Under the pieces are notes generated by a model, which saw nothing but the letters and a program-made list of their open reading frames with translations, was not told where the DNA came from and ran no database searches. Positions 13,034 to 25,180 of a DNA stretch of 64,000 bases are shown piece after piece. This DNA comes from Cycas panzhihuaensis (Eukaryota > Cycadophyta). Made by a program: the position numbers and the translations under genes. The stretch lies in contig CM041465.1 in assembly GCA_023213395.1 (NCBI GenBank), positions 86,745,741 to 86,809,740 on the forward strand, written 5' to 3'. Each line of letters starts with the position of its first letter. Position 1 is the stretch's first letter.

Positions 13034-14996
13034 CTAGGTTGGTTTGGTGAACTTCTTGATTATCATCTGGATCTTAATAGACTCAGAGGCAAGGTATTTA
13101 CTTACCACACTCTCATATGTGGTGGCACCCATTTTGAGCACTTCCACGTGTACCTTAGGACGAAGGGCATTAATAAAAATATCTCGCTTCAGCTCTTTAG
13201 ACAATGTGGCCTTAGAAGAATAAAGGAGGTCATGGAAGTGCCTAACAAGATCCTTGTTAAGCTCATTAGGACCTTGTTTAAGGGAGAGGAGGGTCTTAGC
13301 CCCCACTCTCGAAAGGTCTAGACACGTCAAAATAGCTGACAAAAGTGTCAACTAGTTGTTGGAAGGTGTGAATAGAATGTGGGGGTTGACAATAAAACCA
13401 TTTAAGAGTATCCCTATGGACGGAGTGCAAGAATAACTTCATCATAATATCATAGGGTAGGTAATCCATACATGCCATGGTAAAAGCTTTAACATGGTTC
13501 GTAGGATCTTGTTGAGTTGTCCCAACAACTTAGGAACTTGAGGTGGATGGGGTGACAAGTTGGTCCTGAGCACGTCGAGGGACAATGAACTACTCATATA
13601 GCCAACGTACAAGCATGTTGTAGGTTGGGCCCATGATTCCATAGGTCAAAGTTATAATTAATAAGGACATTGGCCTTCGATAGCACCATAGAGGTGAGGC
13701 CCCTGATGGTAGGCTTGATATTGTCGAACGGGTTGAAGGATTGCCCCCAACTAGAGGTGGGTTGGCTGCATGAGGTATATTTCTTTTACACCTAGGGTTC
13801 CTAGGGAAATAGGTGTAGGTAAGAGGGGTTTGATCAACCTAAGTAGGTGTTTACCATGCATTAATAGTGGTTTGGGCTTGGTGAGGCATTCCCCTTTACA
13901 CTGGAGTTTCTTAATAGAAAATCATGTTCAAAGGTGTAGGAGAAGGATAAACATAGGGATGTTGAAGTGGGATTTGACCATATAGGCCCCCAAATGGAAG
14001 GGCTATCCCATATGGATGAAGCAAATTCGCATTGTATATGTGATAAGGTTGAGGCCTGACATACCCCCACTTTTTGGATATGTAGCCAACTAAGACATAT
14101 GGGGTAGGAGTACACCCCACCACAGTTTGAGTAGATTGTGGGATAAGACTTGCCATACCCCCAACAATAAATTGTTGGGGTATTGAATGAGGTGGAATAA
14201 TAGGATTTGCCCAAACCCCAAAAGGTTGGGTGATGGATGAGTGAAGTTCCAAAGTCGATAGGACAGGTGGGGTAAAATATAAGGGTAGGATCAATCTCAC
14301 ATTAGTTAAGGTAGGGGTTGATGTTGCAACTATAGCTTGAGGGGACGACATAGCGACTTGCATGGCTACCTCCTGTTGGGATTGAGATACAAATGGAGGT
14401 ACACTTGGACCGGCACTTATGACATTAAACATATGAGTGATCCAAGAAAAGTTAGGAGTAGAAGATGTTGAACCCAAAGAAAGCCCATTAAAGCATGCCT
14501 TCAATGAGGTAATGATCTTAAAGGACTTCTTCAAGGTATGAATAAGTTAGAGATATGATATGGCTACGCGTCATAGATCCTACTAGGATGTGTAGGCCAA
14601 TGGCTCAGATGAAGACATAATAAACTGCACTTGGGTGGTTCCAATAATATGTGTAGGGGATCCTACCAGATTTTGATAAATTGAATCAAGCTTGCGTGGT
14701 GGGTAAGATCTATATACTCCAATAGGGTGGTGTGGAGGAAAGGCATAAGCATCTTTGACTTTTTAGGACCACTCAGGTGTTTGGGTAGCAAAGGGGTCAA
14801 TGACTCAAAGTTGATGGGATTGCTCCACCATCGAGGTATACTTGATGGGTGAAGAGCCAAGGGATAAGGATCCAAGGGAGGAAGGCCTTGTAATCTTCGA
14901 GAATATCAAGGCATACAAGGGACTACCCTCAAAAGTAAGAGGCAAGATCAAACAAAGGGGTGCACTTGTCACCTTAGGAAGCAAACAAGATGGCAA
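13034..14996 (-). pseudogene. gag: Gag of copy C, broken into frames
   Basis: The - strand holds overlapping open segments. An N-terminal Pro/Ser-rich region (14534-13911, 207 codons) is followed by the conserved retrotransposon-gag core in two frames: MDYLPYDIMMKLFLHS ... LKWFYCQP ... FQQLVDTFVSYF at 13478-13296, and LKQGPNELNKDLVRHFHDLL ... IFINALRPKVHVEVLKMG at 13351-13034. Downstream (12.4-12.7 kb) a Cys/His-poor segment may be an eroded nucleocapsid region. Gag normally forms the particle that packages element RNA. Frameshifts between 13.3 and 13.9 kb break the protein. Copies A and B show no gag inside the window, so this is the only gag seen for the family. Confidence 0.7.
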
Positions 14997-15112
14997 GCAA
15001 TACTTACAAACTCAATAAGGCCGCACCAAATGAGCCACCCTAAAGTGAAGATTGAAGTGTAATATACGAGAGAAGGCTAATGGTATACCACCAACCTCCC
15101 AACTGGCAAGTT

Positions 15113-15140
15113 CCTAATAAGGTCACCAGAAATTGTAACC
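15113..15140 (-). other. Primer-binding / leader region of copy C
   Basis: Next to the LTR edge the - strand reads 'ggttacaatttctggtgacc'. The 'ttctggtgacc' part resembles the 'ttctggcgac' leader seen just inside Ogre/Tat-type 5' LTRs. The LTR begins 'tgtgagag' on the + strand at 15141. Confidence 0.4.
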
Positions 15141-16820
15141 TGTGAGAGAGGATGACCTCTCATACAACTCTACAAAATATCCAAGGTAAAGGAGATTCTT
15201 GCCCAATAAGGGAGAGAGCAAACTCTCTCGTAGACACTGTGTACTACTTGGACACAATCACAAAGGCAAAAACAATAGTCTAGGTCGAACAAGGGGTCAA
15301 AAGGAGAAATCAAAACACACGGTTATAATGTGGTTATATGCTTATTTGATTTCAATGCAAACAATACTCAACCTAAATTAAATGTACACCTAAGAGCTTG
15401 CAAGTTTGGAGACTCACACTAGATGCAACCCCTGTACCCTCTTTAGTCTCACTAACAAACACACCTATAAGATGCAAGTATCTTGTTTTACTTTTTTTTC
15501 TCGGTTCCCTAATTAGGATTATATGAACAAAGAGAAAAGAAAGGGACAAGCAAACTAACGTATGCACAAACAAACATAAAAGCAAGCGCTCCCTCTTTTG
15601 TTAATCTTTTCATTTTCTTTTGCTTCTATTTTTTAAGAAATAAGGGGGGGCAAAAGAAGTGTTCCACTCTCCTCCCTCTCACTTGTTCTTCTCTTTCTTT
15701 TCAAAATAGAAGTAGCAAAGAAAAACAGGGGTAAGAAATAAAGAAATTTGGAGAAGCACTTTCCTTTATTTGTTTCGTCTCTTTGAGGTAAACAAAGGAA
15801 GGTAAGAGAAATAGCCTTGTTCTTTCTGTTTTCTTGTTTTTATAATAAAGTGGATTGAAGTATAAAAGGGCCTTCTAGGCCTAAAATTGTCTTTGCTAAT
15901 TCTTTTTTAAATTAAAGATAAAATAAAAACAAATGAAAAGAAAGGGGCAAAGAGGGGTACTTTGAAATACGCTTACAACCTCAATGAAGAGTTGCCCTTC
16001 CCTCCAATGTTTCTTTCTTATAAAGCCAACTTGGTGGATGAGTTATCAAACGCCATACAAGAATGCAAAGAGAAGGAAAAAAACATCTATAGAAAATTTG
16101 ACAACATTTCGGTCTACCGAATGGACTTATGACAAAAAATAATTTCTTATTATTCTATTAATGCAGACTTTGCTAGTTTGAATGTGCCGATAGACAAAGT
16201 TGTATAAACGCAATTCAAGTAGTAGACATTATCATTGTTTATGCAACATCGACAAGAGGACCACCACCTGCCTCGTGTGCTAGTGCACACAAAGGGGACT
16301 TAGCACCGAATAACACTTATAAAAGTAGCACTTTATCTTTGTTGCCCAATGCCAACATGTTAACAAACAAGTATTTAATAAGAGAGTATTTTCCTTTCCC
16401 TTTTTTTCTCAGTTTTTTAATTTTTATTTACTTCTGTAACATGGCATAGAGTAAATATTCATGCACAAAGTCAATTAGAGGTGCTTATTGGCATAATGAA
16501 AATGCAAGAAATTGATAAAAAGGGGATTAGAAAGGTAATATCTTGAGGAACAATGTCAAAAGTTTTTGCAATCTTCCCTTCTCCATACACAACTCTCGAC
16601 CTCAATGAAATAACAAATATGCACTCAAAAGATTTTAAGTGAATTCCGACAACATAACAACTAGTCCAATCGCTTTCTGATGATTTTTTTAAAAAAAATC
16701 TTAAAAGACTTCAAATTGCTAGAAAACATGAGTTGAGATGAAGTATATCTTGAAGTATCTCATGGGGAATATTAAGTAAAATTTTCTCTACCCTATAAGC
16801 ACCAAACAATTTTAAAAAAT

Positions 16821-16843
16821 AGAGAGAGAGAGAGAGGGAGAGA
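16821..16843. repeat. (AG)n microsatellite
   Basis: Eight AG units, then a slightly imperfect continuation, inside the 5' LTR of copy C. Confidence 0.9.
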
Positions 16844-16950
16844 AAAGAAGAGGAGAAAATGAAGTTCCAAGTTTTATGTTCCCACTACCCACAAATAAAA
16901 GCCTTGAAAAGCTCCTTTTACCTGCCAGGTTAACTACAATAAAGCATCTA

Positions 16951-16976
16951 TATCTATCTATCTATCTATCTATCTA
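16951..16976. repeat. (TATC)n microsatellite
   Basis: About six TATC units inside the 5' LTR of copy C. Confidence 0.95.
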
Positions 16977-18948
16977 TAACAAGGAAAAAAAATAAATTAT
17001 GAATAATATTTAAATAAACTAGTTTATCAACAAAAATAAATGGAAAATAAAAGGATGAACCTCAAAAATAGCAAACATGTCACCAATCAAAGGGCCCTAA
17101 AACACCAACCAAACACCCCAAAAGAGCTCTTAAGCACATCCAAGGTGGAAAATTGGTATGCAAACATGTAGCAAAGAGGAAAATGTAATAAGAACAATAA
17201 TTAATTAAATGAGCCAAATGACTATGAAAATGCATACATCTCATGAACATCAATCACGATGTGAAAGAGATTCTAAAAAACTTTTGGCAACAATTCAACA
17301 ACATAACAATGCAAAAATTTTCCTCCCCTTTCTCGTGGAAAGTGAAAGGTATGAATAAATTTGTCAAGGGGTTGCCTTAGTGGGTTAAGGGCTCATGGTT
17401 TCTATGAAACCATAAATGTACATCTAGTCCATGGAATTGAATGTGTGTAAAATCCAATGTGGTAAAGCCAACAATTGAAATACAAAACCATGGATTTGGG
17501 AGTGGTTTTTAAAAATTATGTAAAGCTTAGGACCTGCAACAATAAATTTTGGATACCTCCTATTATAGGTGCAATTAATTTGAATGGCTCAAAATGGAAG
17601 AAATGGCCTTTATTTTGAAGCGAATGCTACCTGCGATTTTGCAATGGGTTGATGTTGCCCCATTGTAAAAAATAAAATCAAAGAGACCATACCATTGTGA
17701 TTTTTTTAATAGTATAAGGTCTACCCCGTTAAGAAAATAACATGAAGACAGAGCCATAATGTGACAATTTTTACAATGGGACGAGTGTGTTCCACTGTAA
17801 AAAAAAATAGAATGGGGCAGAGAACACAATAGGACAGAGCAAAAGTGGCTAAAAAAGGCGTCAATGACCAATAATTAATTAACATTAATGAAAAAAAGGG
17901 AAAAATAGTCCCAAAAAGGGGGTGGAAGTGCTCATGAAAGTACTTAAAAGGTTCTCTGAATATAAGGGACCCAAGTGAACAAGCAATAAATGCCACTGAG
18001 CATAATTAGGATCATCATAAAGTAATAAAAGTGAGCACACTTATCATCACATCACAAGTAAGATCAAGTAGCATTTACAAGCATATAATCATAAAAATAA
18101 ATAATCAAATTATAAATAAAAGCAATGAATGCATACTTAACTCACTTGTATGATCGATGAGTGTTGAATTCCTAGATGGTAGGAAATTGATACATTCAAC
18201 AAAAACTTTTACTTTCAAACCATCTCTTTTCCTATCAAGCTTGGGTTTCTCTAAGTGCCAATCTGATATATTCTTACTTAATTATTTATCCTTCTTTATA
18301 ACTATTCAAACTTAACCTCATCAATGAGTACAGTGGGATAGAGTAGACAAAAAATCTTTTGAAAATTATTTGGCAAAAGATTATAAATTACTTGGCTATT
18401 TGTGTTAATGATAATTCTCTCTCCCAGATTGAGGTACTGGAAAAGTAGGCAAACCAACTTGGGGCAAGGAAAAACTAGAAGAACAAAATCTATATATGTC
18501 AAGCCACTTTGCCATAGATCACTTTTAACATCCCTATTTGCTTTAAAAGTCTTCCAAGCCTGCATTTTGCAACTAGTACCAGTGTTATCAATCATTAACA
18601 TTATTGTAAATATTTCTATATACTTTAGAATTGTGAAGAGAGTACAATTCAACTTCATAGGTTCTTCAAAGACTCCCTCTAGGAAATGTTATGTTCTTCA
18701 CTATTGTTTATGTCATGAATGATGCAAAGAATGAAGAAGAAAAAATTTGTTAATCTAGCACTCAACAAAGTTGCCACCTTAAACGCTTAAATTTTAATTA
18801 ACCATTTAATCCTTTATCAAATCCCAATTTAATGCATCGTCAAACTACCAGATAATCTTGATTTATCATAGTAGCTTATAACAATTTTGCAAATGTTTAA
18901 ATCTAATAGCCAATGTTACTTTGCACCTTCACTAGCAACATTACCTCC

Positions 18949-19236
18949 TTAGATTGTAGCAACAAAATAATCTCTATTGATGGCAATTGGGCCAATTAAA
19001 TCAAAGGAGGGCATGGCATACATAATAATACTAGAAGGATTAAAGTATTCACATAATTGAGATTGCACAGTCATACCTCCTATTTTAACAAAAACTAAAA
19101 GTACATACTTTGAAGTAGAAATTGAGCCATTATAGGTTTCTATGGATAATGACATCGACATATTATTCCATAGCCTCTTAAGGAGTTGAGGTCCAACCAT
19201 ATTTAAAGTGGTTATTGGGTCACAAAATGCATCCAC
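18949..19236 (-). pseudogene. Protease-like fragment of an unplaced retroelement
   Basis: The 95-codon open frame contains AFCDPITTLNMVGPQLLK, reminiscent of a retropepsin active-site stretch followed by SIETYNGSIS and ending MPSFDLIG. The canonical DTG/DSG triad is not present (it reads DPI), so if it is a protease it is dead. It lies downstream of the eroded zinc knuckle at about 20.0 kb, the expected gag-protease order. It could also be a chance open frame. Confidence 0.3.
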
Positions 19237-19380
19237 CTTCTGCCATGAATTATTTACAAAGATCTATACTAGAATGTAAAGACAAGTATTGATTTTGACC
19301 ATCTTTTTTAATATCTTTAACTCTTCTCCTAATGGTGGTAGTACTAATGAGTCAAGACTAATTATTGCAACATTTAGAAT
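19234..19380. repeat. 147-bp tandem duplication, unit 1
   Basis: Starts 'caccttctgccatgaatt'. It is followed directly by a second copy with one clear substitution (gtattg versus gtcttg), so the duplication is recent compared with the surrounding decay. Confidence 0.95.
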
Positions 19381-19527
19381 CACCTTCTGCCATGAATTAT
19401 TTACAAAGATCTATACTAGAATGTAAAGACAAGTCTTGATTTTGACCATCTTTTTTAATATCTTTAACTCTTCTCCTAATGGTGGTAGTACTAATGAGTC
19501 AAGACTAATTATTGCAACATTTAGAAT
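19381..19527. repeat. 147-bp tandem duplication, unit 2
   Basis: Head-to-tail second copy of 19234-19380. An open frame at 19436-19648 on the + strand runs through it but looks incidental. Confidence 0.95.
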
Positions 19528-19799
19528 AGACCATTTCAAACTTGTTCATTTCAATGGTTTAATTAGTGTCACTTGTGACCAATTCTTTGGAATAAATGGC
19601 ACATCTGTCGATTTCAATTGCTTCTTTGACCTCATTAGGAAAAAATAACACAAAATATCTTATGCTCATGAGGGGAGGGAGCATCTAATAGCTCATCGCT
19701 AAACTCTTTTGTCTTCAATGAGAATGTATAAATGTACAATTCACTATCACAACTGTCAATTCTATCAATTAATTGACAATCTTAAGTGGATTTCTACTA

Positions 19800-19930
19800 T
19801 TTTTTTTGTTTTAAGGTAAATATATATCATTAAATCAAAAAACCAATTGCAATACAATATGGGTGATGTGTTCATTAGGTCAATGGGCACATCAACTTAT
19901 TTCCAACAAGTGGTGCCTTTCTTCAACCAT
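19800..19930 (-). mobile_element. Possible LINE 3' tail
   Basis: A T run followed by 'aaggtaaatatatatcattaaatc' resembles the 3' end of the large LINE at 28256 ('taggttaaaatatgtcattaaatt') and its next 60 bases. Read on the - strand both are a 3' UTR ending in poly-A. No target duplication was identified. Confidence 0.3.
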
Positions 19931-19959
19931 ACCTTTGGCTGTATCATTGATTAGCTCTT

Positions 19960-20080
19960 GAGTGGCTTTCTTAATAGTCAAAAATATTTTAACTTTGTTT
20001 AATGCCTTACGAGGGCAATTTCTAGCATAATGCCCTTTTTGGGAAATAAATAAAACAACAATCTTTTAGGACTAACCTAG
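19960..20080 (-). pseudogene. Eroded gag zinc knuckle
   Basis: The - strand reads QKGHYARNCPRKALNKVKIF, the second half of a CX2CX4HX4C retroelement zinc knuckle. The first two cysteines have been lost. It is probably the nucleocapsid of the same relic as the protease-like fragment at 18949. Confidence 0.35.
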
Positions 20081-20692
20081 AATCAGATTTATGTTTCTTG
20101 AGATAGTAATACCTTAGAAAAGGTCTTCTTGGATTGGACACTCTTTGAAGTCGACCTTTTATAATGTTTCTTGGGACAACTCTTGGCAAAGCAAGGAAAA
20201 AATTCTTTGTGGCATTTTTTACTAAGAAGTGTAGTAGGTTGTTGTGTTTTTATTGCCAATAAAGCTATTTAATTTCTACCTGCACTTGTTAATAATATTA
20301 ACAAAAAAATCATCAATGTTTATATTGACTTTTCATATCTTATAGTTTTAGATTTCACAAATTATTTGGAAGACTCATTGGAAATCTAATTTTGCCATGA
20401 GGACCATGATGTAATAATGACTTCTAAATTTCCATTTAAATAATCATTAACATAAGACTCAAATTAATTTAAATCTTGTCAAGCAATTATATAACATATT
20501 TTTTTAAATAAGAAAGATATGAACCGGTTGGTAATCAATAGTACTACTACATAAAGACCAAAGTTCACCACTTGACCTTTTTTACTATACTTCCACTAGT
20601 CCACTATTGATAAACAAAACCAATCATTTGTCTTTTGACATATATACAAATATGTGACCATTTGTGAGATTAACATCTTACTGAAAATTTTA

Positions 20693-21070
20693 TGAAGGAA
20701 TAAAAATGATGGAGACAGAGCATAGCGTAATCAAATAATCAAAATATTATAACTTAAACACAATAAACCTTTGTATTCAATCCATGTTTGAGTAAGTACA
20801 TAGTAAATTTCTAATATAGACGTTGTCTAAAGATACCAGGGTTACACACCCCTCCAAATATATTATTTGGAAAATGAAAGAAACTTCTCAACCCCTAAAA
20901 TTCAAACAACAATAAAATATTACATAACTCAAAAACTTAATTCAAATCAACTTTAACCTTACATGACTTACCTTCACATGTATACTCTCACATGTGTGAA
21001 AGGTGGGAATGGGGTATGCACTCACATGTGTAAAAGGTGGGAGTGAGATGATAATCATTAAACCCCAACA
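20693..21070 (-). mobile_element. 3' LTR of the 20.7-26.5 kb element
   Basis: Starts TG at 20693 and ends CA at 21070. It matches 26096-26492 throughout, for example 'ttacacacccctccaaatat'. It has two copies of the 'cactcacatgtgt' repeat near its end, against three in the other LTR, which explains most of the length difference. Confidence 0.85.
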
Positions 21071-21790
21071 TTCTTTCCCTTAATGGCCATCACGAATAAC
21101 TTTGTCTTCTTTTTAAACTTGCGCAATTTGAATTTGAAAAAAACTTTAAATATTTGTCTTTTAGTTTGATCATTATTAATTCGGCTCATCATTTTAACAA
21201 AGTGTGTCTCTTTACCATTGAGTAGTTCAAAAAATCTCCAATTAAATGTAGTTTGATTTGAATAAAGGTGAACGGATGCAACTCTAATTTTATCTTCTAG
21301 AACTTTGACTTTGTCTTCTGAAGTCTTTGTGTTGTAAGTAACTATCATATCATAAGATTTCTCCCCCTCAAATGGATGATCAACTTCTCGTGCAATAAAA
21401 TGATCATGCATTTGACTTGAATTTTCCTCCCTGGTCTTTCTATCACAATTAACCCGCTCTGGCACCTGTCTTACATACTCAATAATATAAATGTTAAATT
21501 CATTTACATTGATAGTTTCTCCTCCATAAATGGAATCCAAAATGTCCCATACTGATTTGGGAGTTGTCATTTCACAAACTTTAGAAAAAATATTATCATC
21601 TATAGTGCAAAATAGTAAGGATAAGACTTCATTATCTTTTTTAATATCTTCTTTAATATTAAAATCATATCCATCTTGTAAGTATTTCCAAAGATCATTT
21701 GTAATAAAATAATTTTACATTGTTTTATACCAATGTGAAAAATTATGGTCATCAAATATAGAGAATTGTATTTTATTTAGATTGATTGTC
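21058..21790 (-). pseudogene. gag: Copia-type gag (UBN2-like) relic
   Basis: Upstream of the 170-codon open frame, a readable stretch includes FDDHNFSHWYKTM, then NDLWKYLQDGYDF and DDNIFSKVCEMTTPKSVWDI. This is the pattern of Ty1/copia gag of the UBN2/DUF4219 group (NY..W...M, LW..V..GY, ...AWDIL...Y.G). One in-frame stop separates the two parts. The C-terminal end is Lys-rich with no zinc knuckle. It lies directly against the polypurine tract, so no pol follows. Gag would normally form the RNA-packaging particle. Confidence 0.55.
21071..21081 (-). other. Polypurine tract
   Basis: 'ttctttccctt' on the + strand is a purine tract on the - strand, directly next to the 3' LTR. It fixes the element's orientation. 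Confidence 0.7.
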
Positions 21791-23929
21791 ATTTGTATAG
21801 AAACTTTACTACATAATAAAAAATGATGAACTTTTTGCACTTCTCAACAAAATGTGTGCATTTAGAAGGAATCAAAGAACTTAGTAAATCAATAAACTTA
21901 TATAATTTCAAATATACTCTTTGAAAGAACTATGCAAATAATCACAATGCCCTTAAAAGTAAAAAATGTCTTTGAAAAGTAAAACATATTATCGACTAGA
22001 TGCAACTTTTATAAGTGCAACAAGTGAATAAACTCTTTAATAATGATAAATAGAAAAAATGTTTTTGATAAGTGTATGTCTTTAGAATATACTTTAAAAT
22101 ATGTCTTTTAGATATACTTTGAAATATAATGAATATATGAGCAAATTTGGAAAGTAGCTAAGATCTTTTAAACATGCATATCTGAAATAAATGTTTAGAT
22201 AAAGAATAATAGAATAAAATTCTAAGCTTTTTTATTTTTCAAATAAATAAGCACTCAATTTGAACAAAGAACAACTTTCTTTTTCAATGCAAAAAATCTT
22301 TTTATCTTGATGAAGATACATATAATGTTAAAAATCTAAAATATATATGTATATTTTCACTTTAGAAATATCAAAGATGAAAAAGAAACTTCCAACAAAA
22401 AACAAATTGTACTCATTTTAAGTTGTAGGACCAGTTGGCTTGTCACTTGCTTTAGATGTATGTGATTAATTTCTGCTACAAATCAACTTAAAAAATGCTA
22501 TATGAAAGTCAAATGAAAGCCTTAAACATATATTATAAGTTATCAATAAGAAATAAAATAAAGAACTCCTTAAAAAATGTTTAGAAAACAAGCATGTTGA
22601 AATATCTTAAATGCTCAAATTGAGCTGCGTCAAAATTGTACTAAACAATGTCAAAATAAGATAAAATTACACCAATCTGAAGATCAATGAAATATCTATT
22701 TAACGAAACTAACCGTTTTGAAAACATGTTCCTGCAAATCAAGATTTAATGTACCAAAGATGTAGTCGTCCTTTTGAGGCTTAATGGAATCTTAAAGCTC
22801 AAAATATTATAAAATGCTAGTAAAAAATTTGTAGAAGAATGTAAAATGATCAAATATAGTTTAGAAAGCTGCTTAATATATTTTTCAGTTAAAAACTTTG
22901 AGAAATAATGTATAAAAATATGCAATAATGATAAATTGAAAGTTGTTATATACGTCAACTTTGATAGCTTAGAGCACATGCAAAATAGATTCAAAATGAA
23001 ATAAAAATAACTTAAAATTATAGATCTCTAAAAAACCTTTTACCAGAATCAGACGATATTCAATTCTAAGCTATGAAACTCAAGATATTAAAAAAACTGT
23101 AAAAAAGTGTCATGCCAAGGTTAATAATATAAACAACAAAATTAAGGTCAACTTTGACATACTCAAACCTATAAGATAATTAGTCAAATCAAGCAAAAGA
23201 TACCTTCAGGCAGTAGTGCTCTGAATCAGGATTCTAACGAATCTTACAGTTTAGAAATCTGATTTCCGATTGAAGAGATACAATTGAAAATATAAGTAGA
23301 ACTCTTTATGTAAATATGTTAAAAAACACTAAAATATCACCTTCACAGATTAAAATAATGATTAAAACAAATCCTAAAAAATAAAATGAGTAGATGGTGA
23401 TGAAGTTTGCTGAAAATACATTGATGCGGAGTAGATTCGGATAAAAAATAATCTCTCGGTGATAAAGTATAATCTGATAAAAAAATAATTTTGCAATAAT
23501 AACTCAAAAGGCGTTGAAAAAAATAATTGACTTTCAACTGATTAGAAACAGGTCAAATTAGCTCTGAATATGGCAAATAACCAGTCGAAATTATACCTCA
23601 AAAAATTCTAGACTCAACGGGACAGGTTTCATCAAAATCTAATACTCCAATCAAGAGATATAGCAAAAATTAGCCAGGTACCTTATGTTTTAATGAAAAA
23701 TTAAAAAAAATAAAAAGAAAAATAATTGTAAAATTAAGAGGCCCCTTTAGCAATGAGCCAAAAGGTCACATAGAAGAGGTAGGTGACCGGGAGCTTAAGA
23801 CTAAAGGGGGTTGGTACCCTTTACACGCAGATTTCAAATTATATACAATATAATTTAATTTTTAAAAACTTTATAAAAAAACAAAAAATGAAATATGACG
23901 AAATAATCACCTGATAACCGACGACTAAC

Positions 23930-24230
23930 AGAAGAAGAAATTTGATCGACAAAACTGGCGACGGCGGTTGTTGAATGATGATTTGGTGGAGAATGCTTCA
24001 GAGCTACGACTGCAGTATCTCTTCTAGTTTTCCACGAAGAGAGTAATTGCAGATTGAAAAGCTCGACGCCCAACTCCACGGGAATCGTTCCCATCAAATG
24101 GTTGTCGTACAAACCCAATTCGAAGATAGCAGTGCAGTTGGAGAGGGGCAGTGGAATGTGTCCGCTCAGATGATTCTCGGTAATCCAAAGGGACTGTAGA
24201 TAGAATGGCGTGCCTTGCATCTGTTTTTCA
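23930..24230 (-). pseudogene. Leucine-rich-repeat fragment (receptor-kinase type)
   Basis: The - strand frame reads LQSLWITENHLSGHIP, then LSNCTAIFELGLYDNHLMGT and IPVELG. These are two plant-type LRR units (LxxLxLxxNxLSGxIPxxL) typical of receptor-like kinases or proteins. After about 60 residues the sequence loses LRR character. No signal peptide, membrane segment or kinase domain is present. Base composition is visibly richer in G+C than the flanks. It runs in the same direction as the surrounding LTR element and lies inside it. Confidence 0.6.
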
Positions 24231-24836
24231 CCGTAGCAGTAGTTGCCAAGATGTTGGACGTACCATATAAGTTCTGTGTCTCGCGTATGTATTTCATCGA
24301 TGAGTACCGTATATTCAACACTCTCTCACAGGCATCAAACGTCAGATGATCGAAGCTCATGCATTCGCAGAGAGTATGTAAGGATTTCGTTTAGTATTGG
24401 TGGGACACAGTATGCTTTGACGATGAATTGCTATATATGTGTTGTGTGTGGTATTTATGGTGCAATGACTGTTTGTGTGACACTTGTATCGTCTCTTTTG
24501 ATGCAGTTGGGTTACAGATGCAGAATTAGTTTAACTATCAGAATCACGTTTGTATCGTAAGTATTCCGTAACAAATTATATATGATATTCCAATACCATT
24601 GAAAAAGATAAAATGTTTAACTCAAGGGAAGGTGCGGCAGGCTATGATCACTGAAACCTAGACTTCAATGCCCTCAATCTGAGGCTTGCGATGCTTTCCA
24701 CGATTATCGAATGCAGTCATTAGATCAGTCGCATTTGAAGGCCAGCCTCCAGGTGATAATGAATAGTTGATATATGGCCTGGCCTATTCTCAGTCACAAA
24801 CCCGGGATGTCGTACTTCAAATAATTCAATAATAAG

Positions 24837-25180
24837 GTGAAGGCCCCTGTGGGAGTTAGGGCTCAGCGATGGCAAGCGACCAAGTCAAATCATAAAAGCA
24901 AAGGAATCAGGGGGAGACAGACGAGTTCAAGGGTTTGGATTATAAGAGGATTTACGGTAACATGCAGAAGAAAGAGTCCAAAACACTATTTCAAACGCAC
25001 AGGCAAGCACTGTACGCTGCCTAGATTACTTTAAAAAATAAAATTAAGAGGATGAAGAACATCAACGGGGTGAAGGCCAAGGACATGTTCATGTGGATTC
25101 CTGTTAATGAAATTTTTGTTGACGATAAAATTTCTGCTAAGATTCACTTCAAGAGCATTGTCGACCTTTCTAGGTCGTAA
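24837..25180 (+). pseudogene. DUF538 family pseudogene
   Basis: The last 42 codons (ATG at 25052 to TAA at 25178-25180) read NGVKAKDMFMWIPVNEIFVD and then AKIHFKSIVDLSRS. This resembles the C-terminus of plant DUF538 proteins (GVKAKE...W....I.ID...GKI.FK...GL.RSF). In another frame upstream, KSPKHYFKRTGKH matches the middle of the family, so a frameshift near 25.03 kb breaks the gene. DUF538 proteins are small (about 150-170 residues) and of unclear function. The final FPV... residues are missing. It lies inside the LTR element, antisense to it. Confidence 0.55.

Larger units (their letters stand above)
6400..18188 (-). mobile_element. Tat-like Ty3/gypsy copy C, internally deleted
   Basis: On the - strand, starting from high coordinates, the order is 5' LTR (18188-15141), primer-binding site, gag, protease relic, the antisense plant-mobile-domain-like gene (+ strand), an archaeal-type RNase H relic, polypurine tract and a partial 3' LTR (6909-6400). 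Reverse transcriptase, RNase H and integrase are missing: similarity to copy A jumps from about 50.9 kb to about 54.1 kb. A separate LTR fragment is inserted at 7.44-8.52 kb. No target duplication can be recovered because the 3' LTR is truncated on its left. Confidence 0.65.
15141..18188 (-). mobile_element. 5' LTR of copy C
   Basis: About 3.05 kb, bounded on the left by the leader at 15113-15140 and on the right by the end of similarity with the 3' LTR remnant (6909). Its left 1 kb has the same GA/CT-rich character as the LTR at 55.6-56.3 kb, and its right 0.5 kb matches 6.4-6.9 kb. It contains GA and TATC microsatellites and inverted repeats at 17641-17664 (CAATGGG facing CCCATTG) and 17768-17805. 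Open frames here are incidental. Confidence 0.55.
18189..20692 (-). other. Relic of an unplaced retroelement interior
   Basis: Between LTR C and the next LTR element there is no intact gene. Two weak protein signals on the - strand (a protease-like segment and an eroded zinc knuckle, listed separately) suggest the interior of an old reverse-transcribing element. A PBS and LTR at 27573 kb-scale position could be its 5' end, with the 20693-26492 element nested in the middle. No reverse transcriptase motif was found, so the lineage stays open. Confidence 0.3.

Noticed and set aside
13861-14214. 117-codon - strand frame overlapping the gag N-terminus
   Set aside because: Same region in another frame reads the Pro/Ser-rich gag N-terminus with 207 codons; this one resembles nothing.
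17575-17996. Overlapping open frames of 91-98 codons on the - strand
   Set aside because: They lie in the 5' LTR of copy C; the similar frame at 6446-6718 is the same LTR, not a gene family.
18302-18722. 118-codon (-) and 106-codon (+) frames facing each other
   Set aside because: Neither contains a recognisable motif, and both lie in AT-rich relic sequence.
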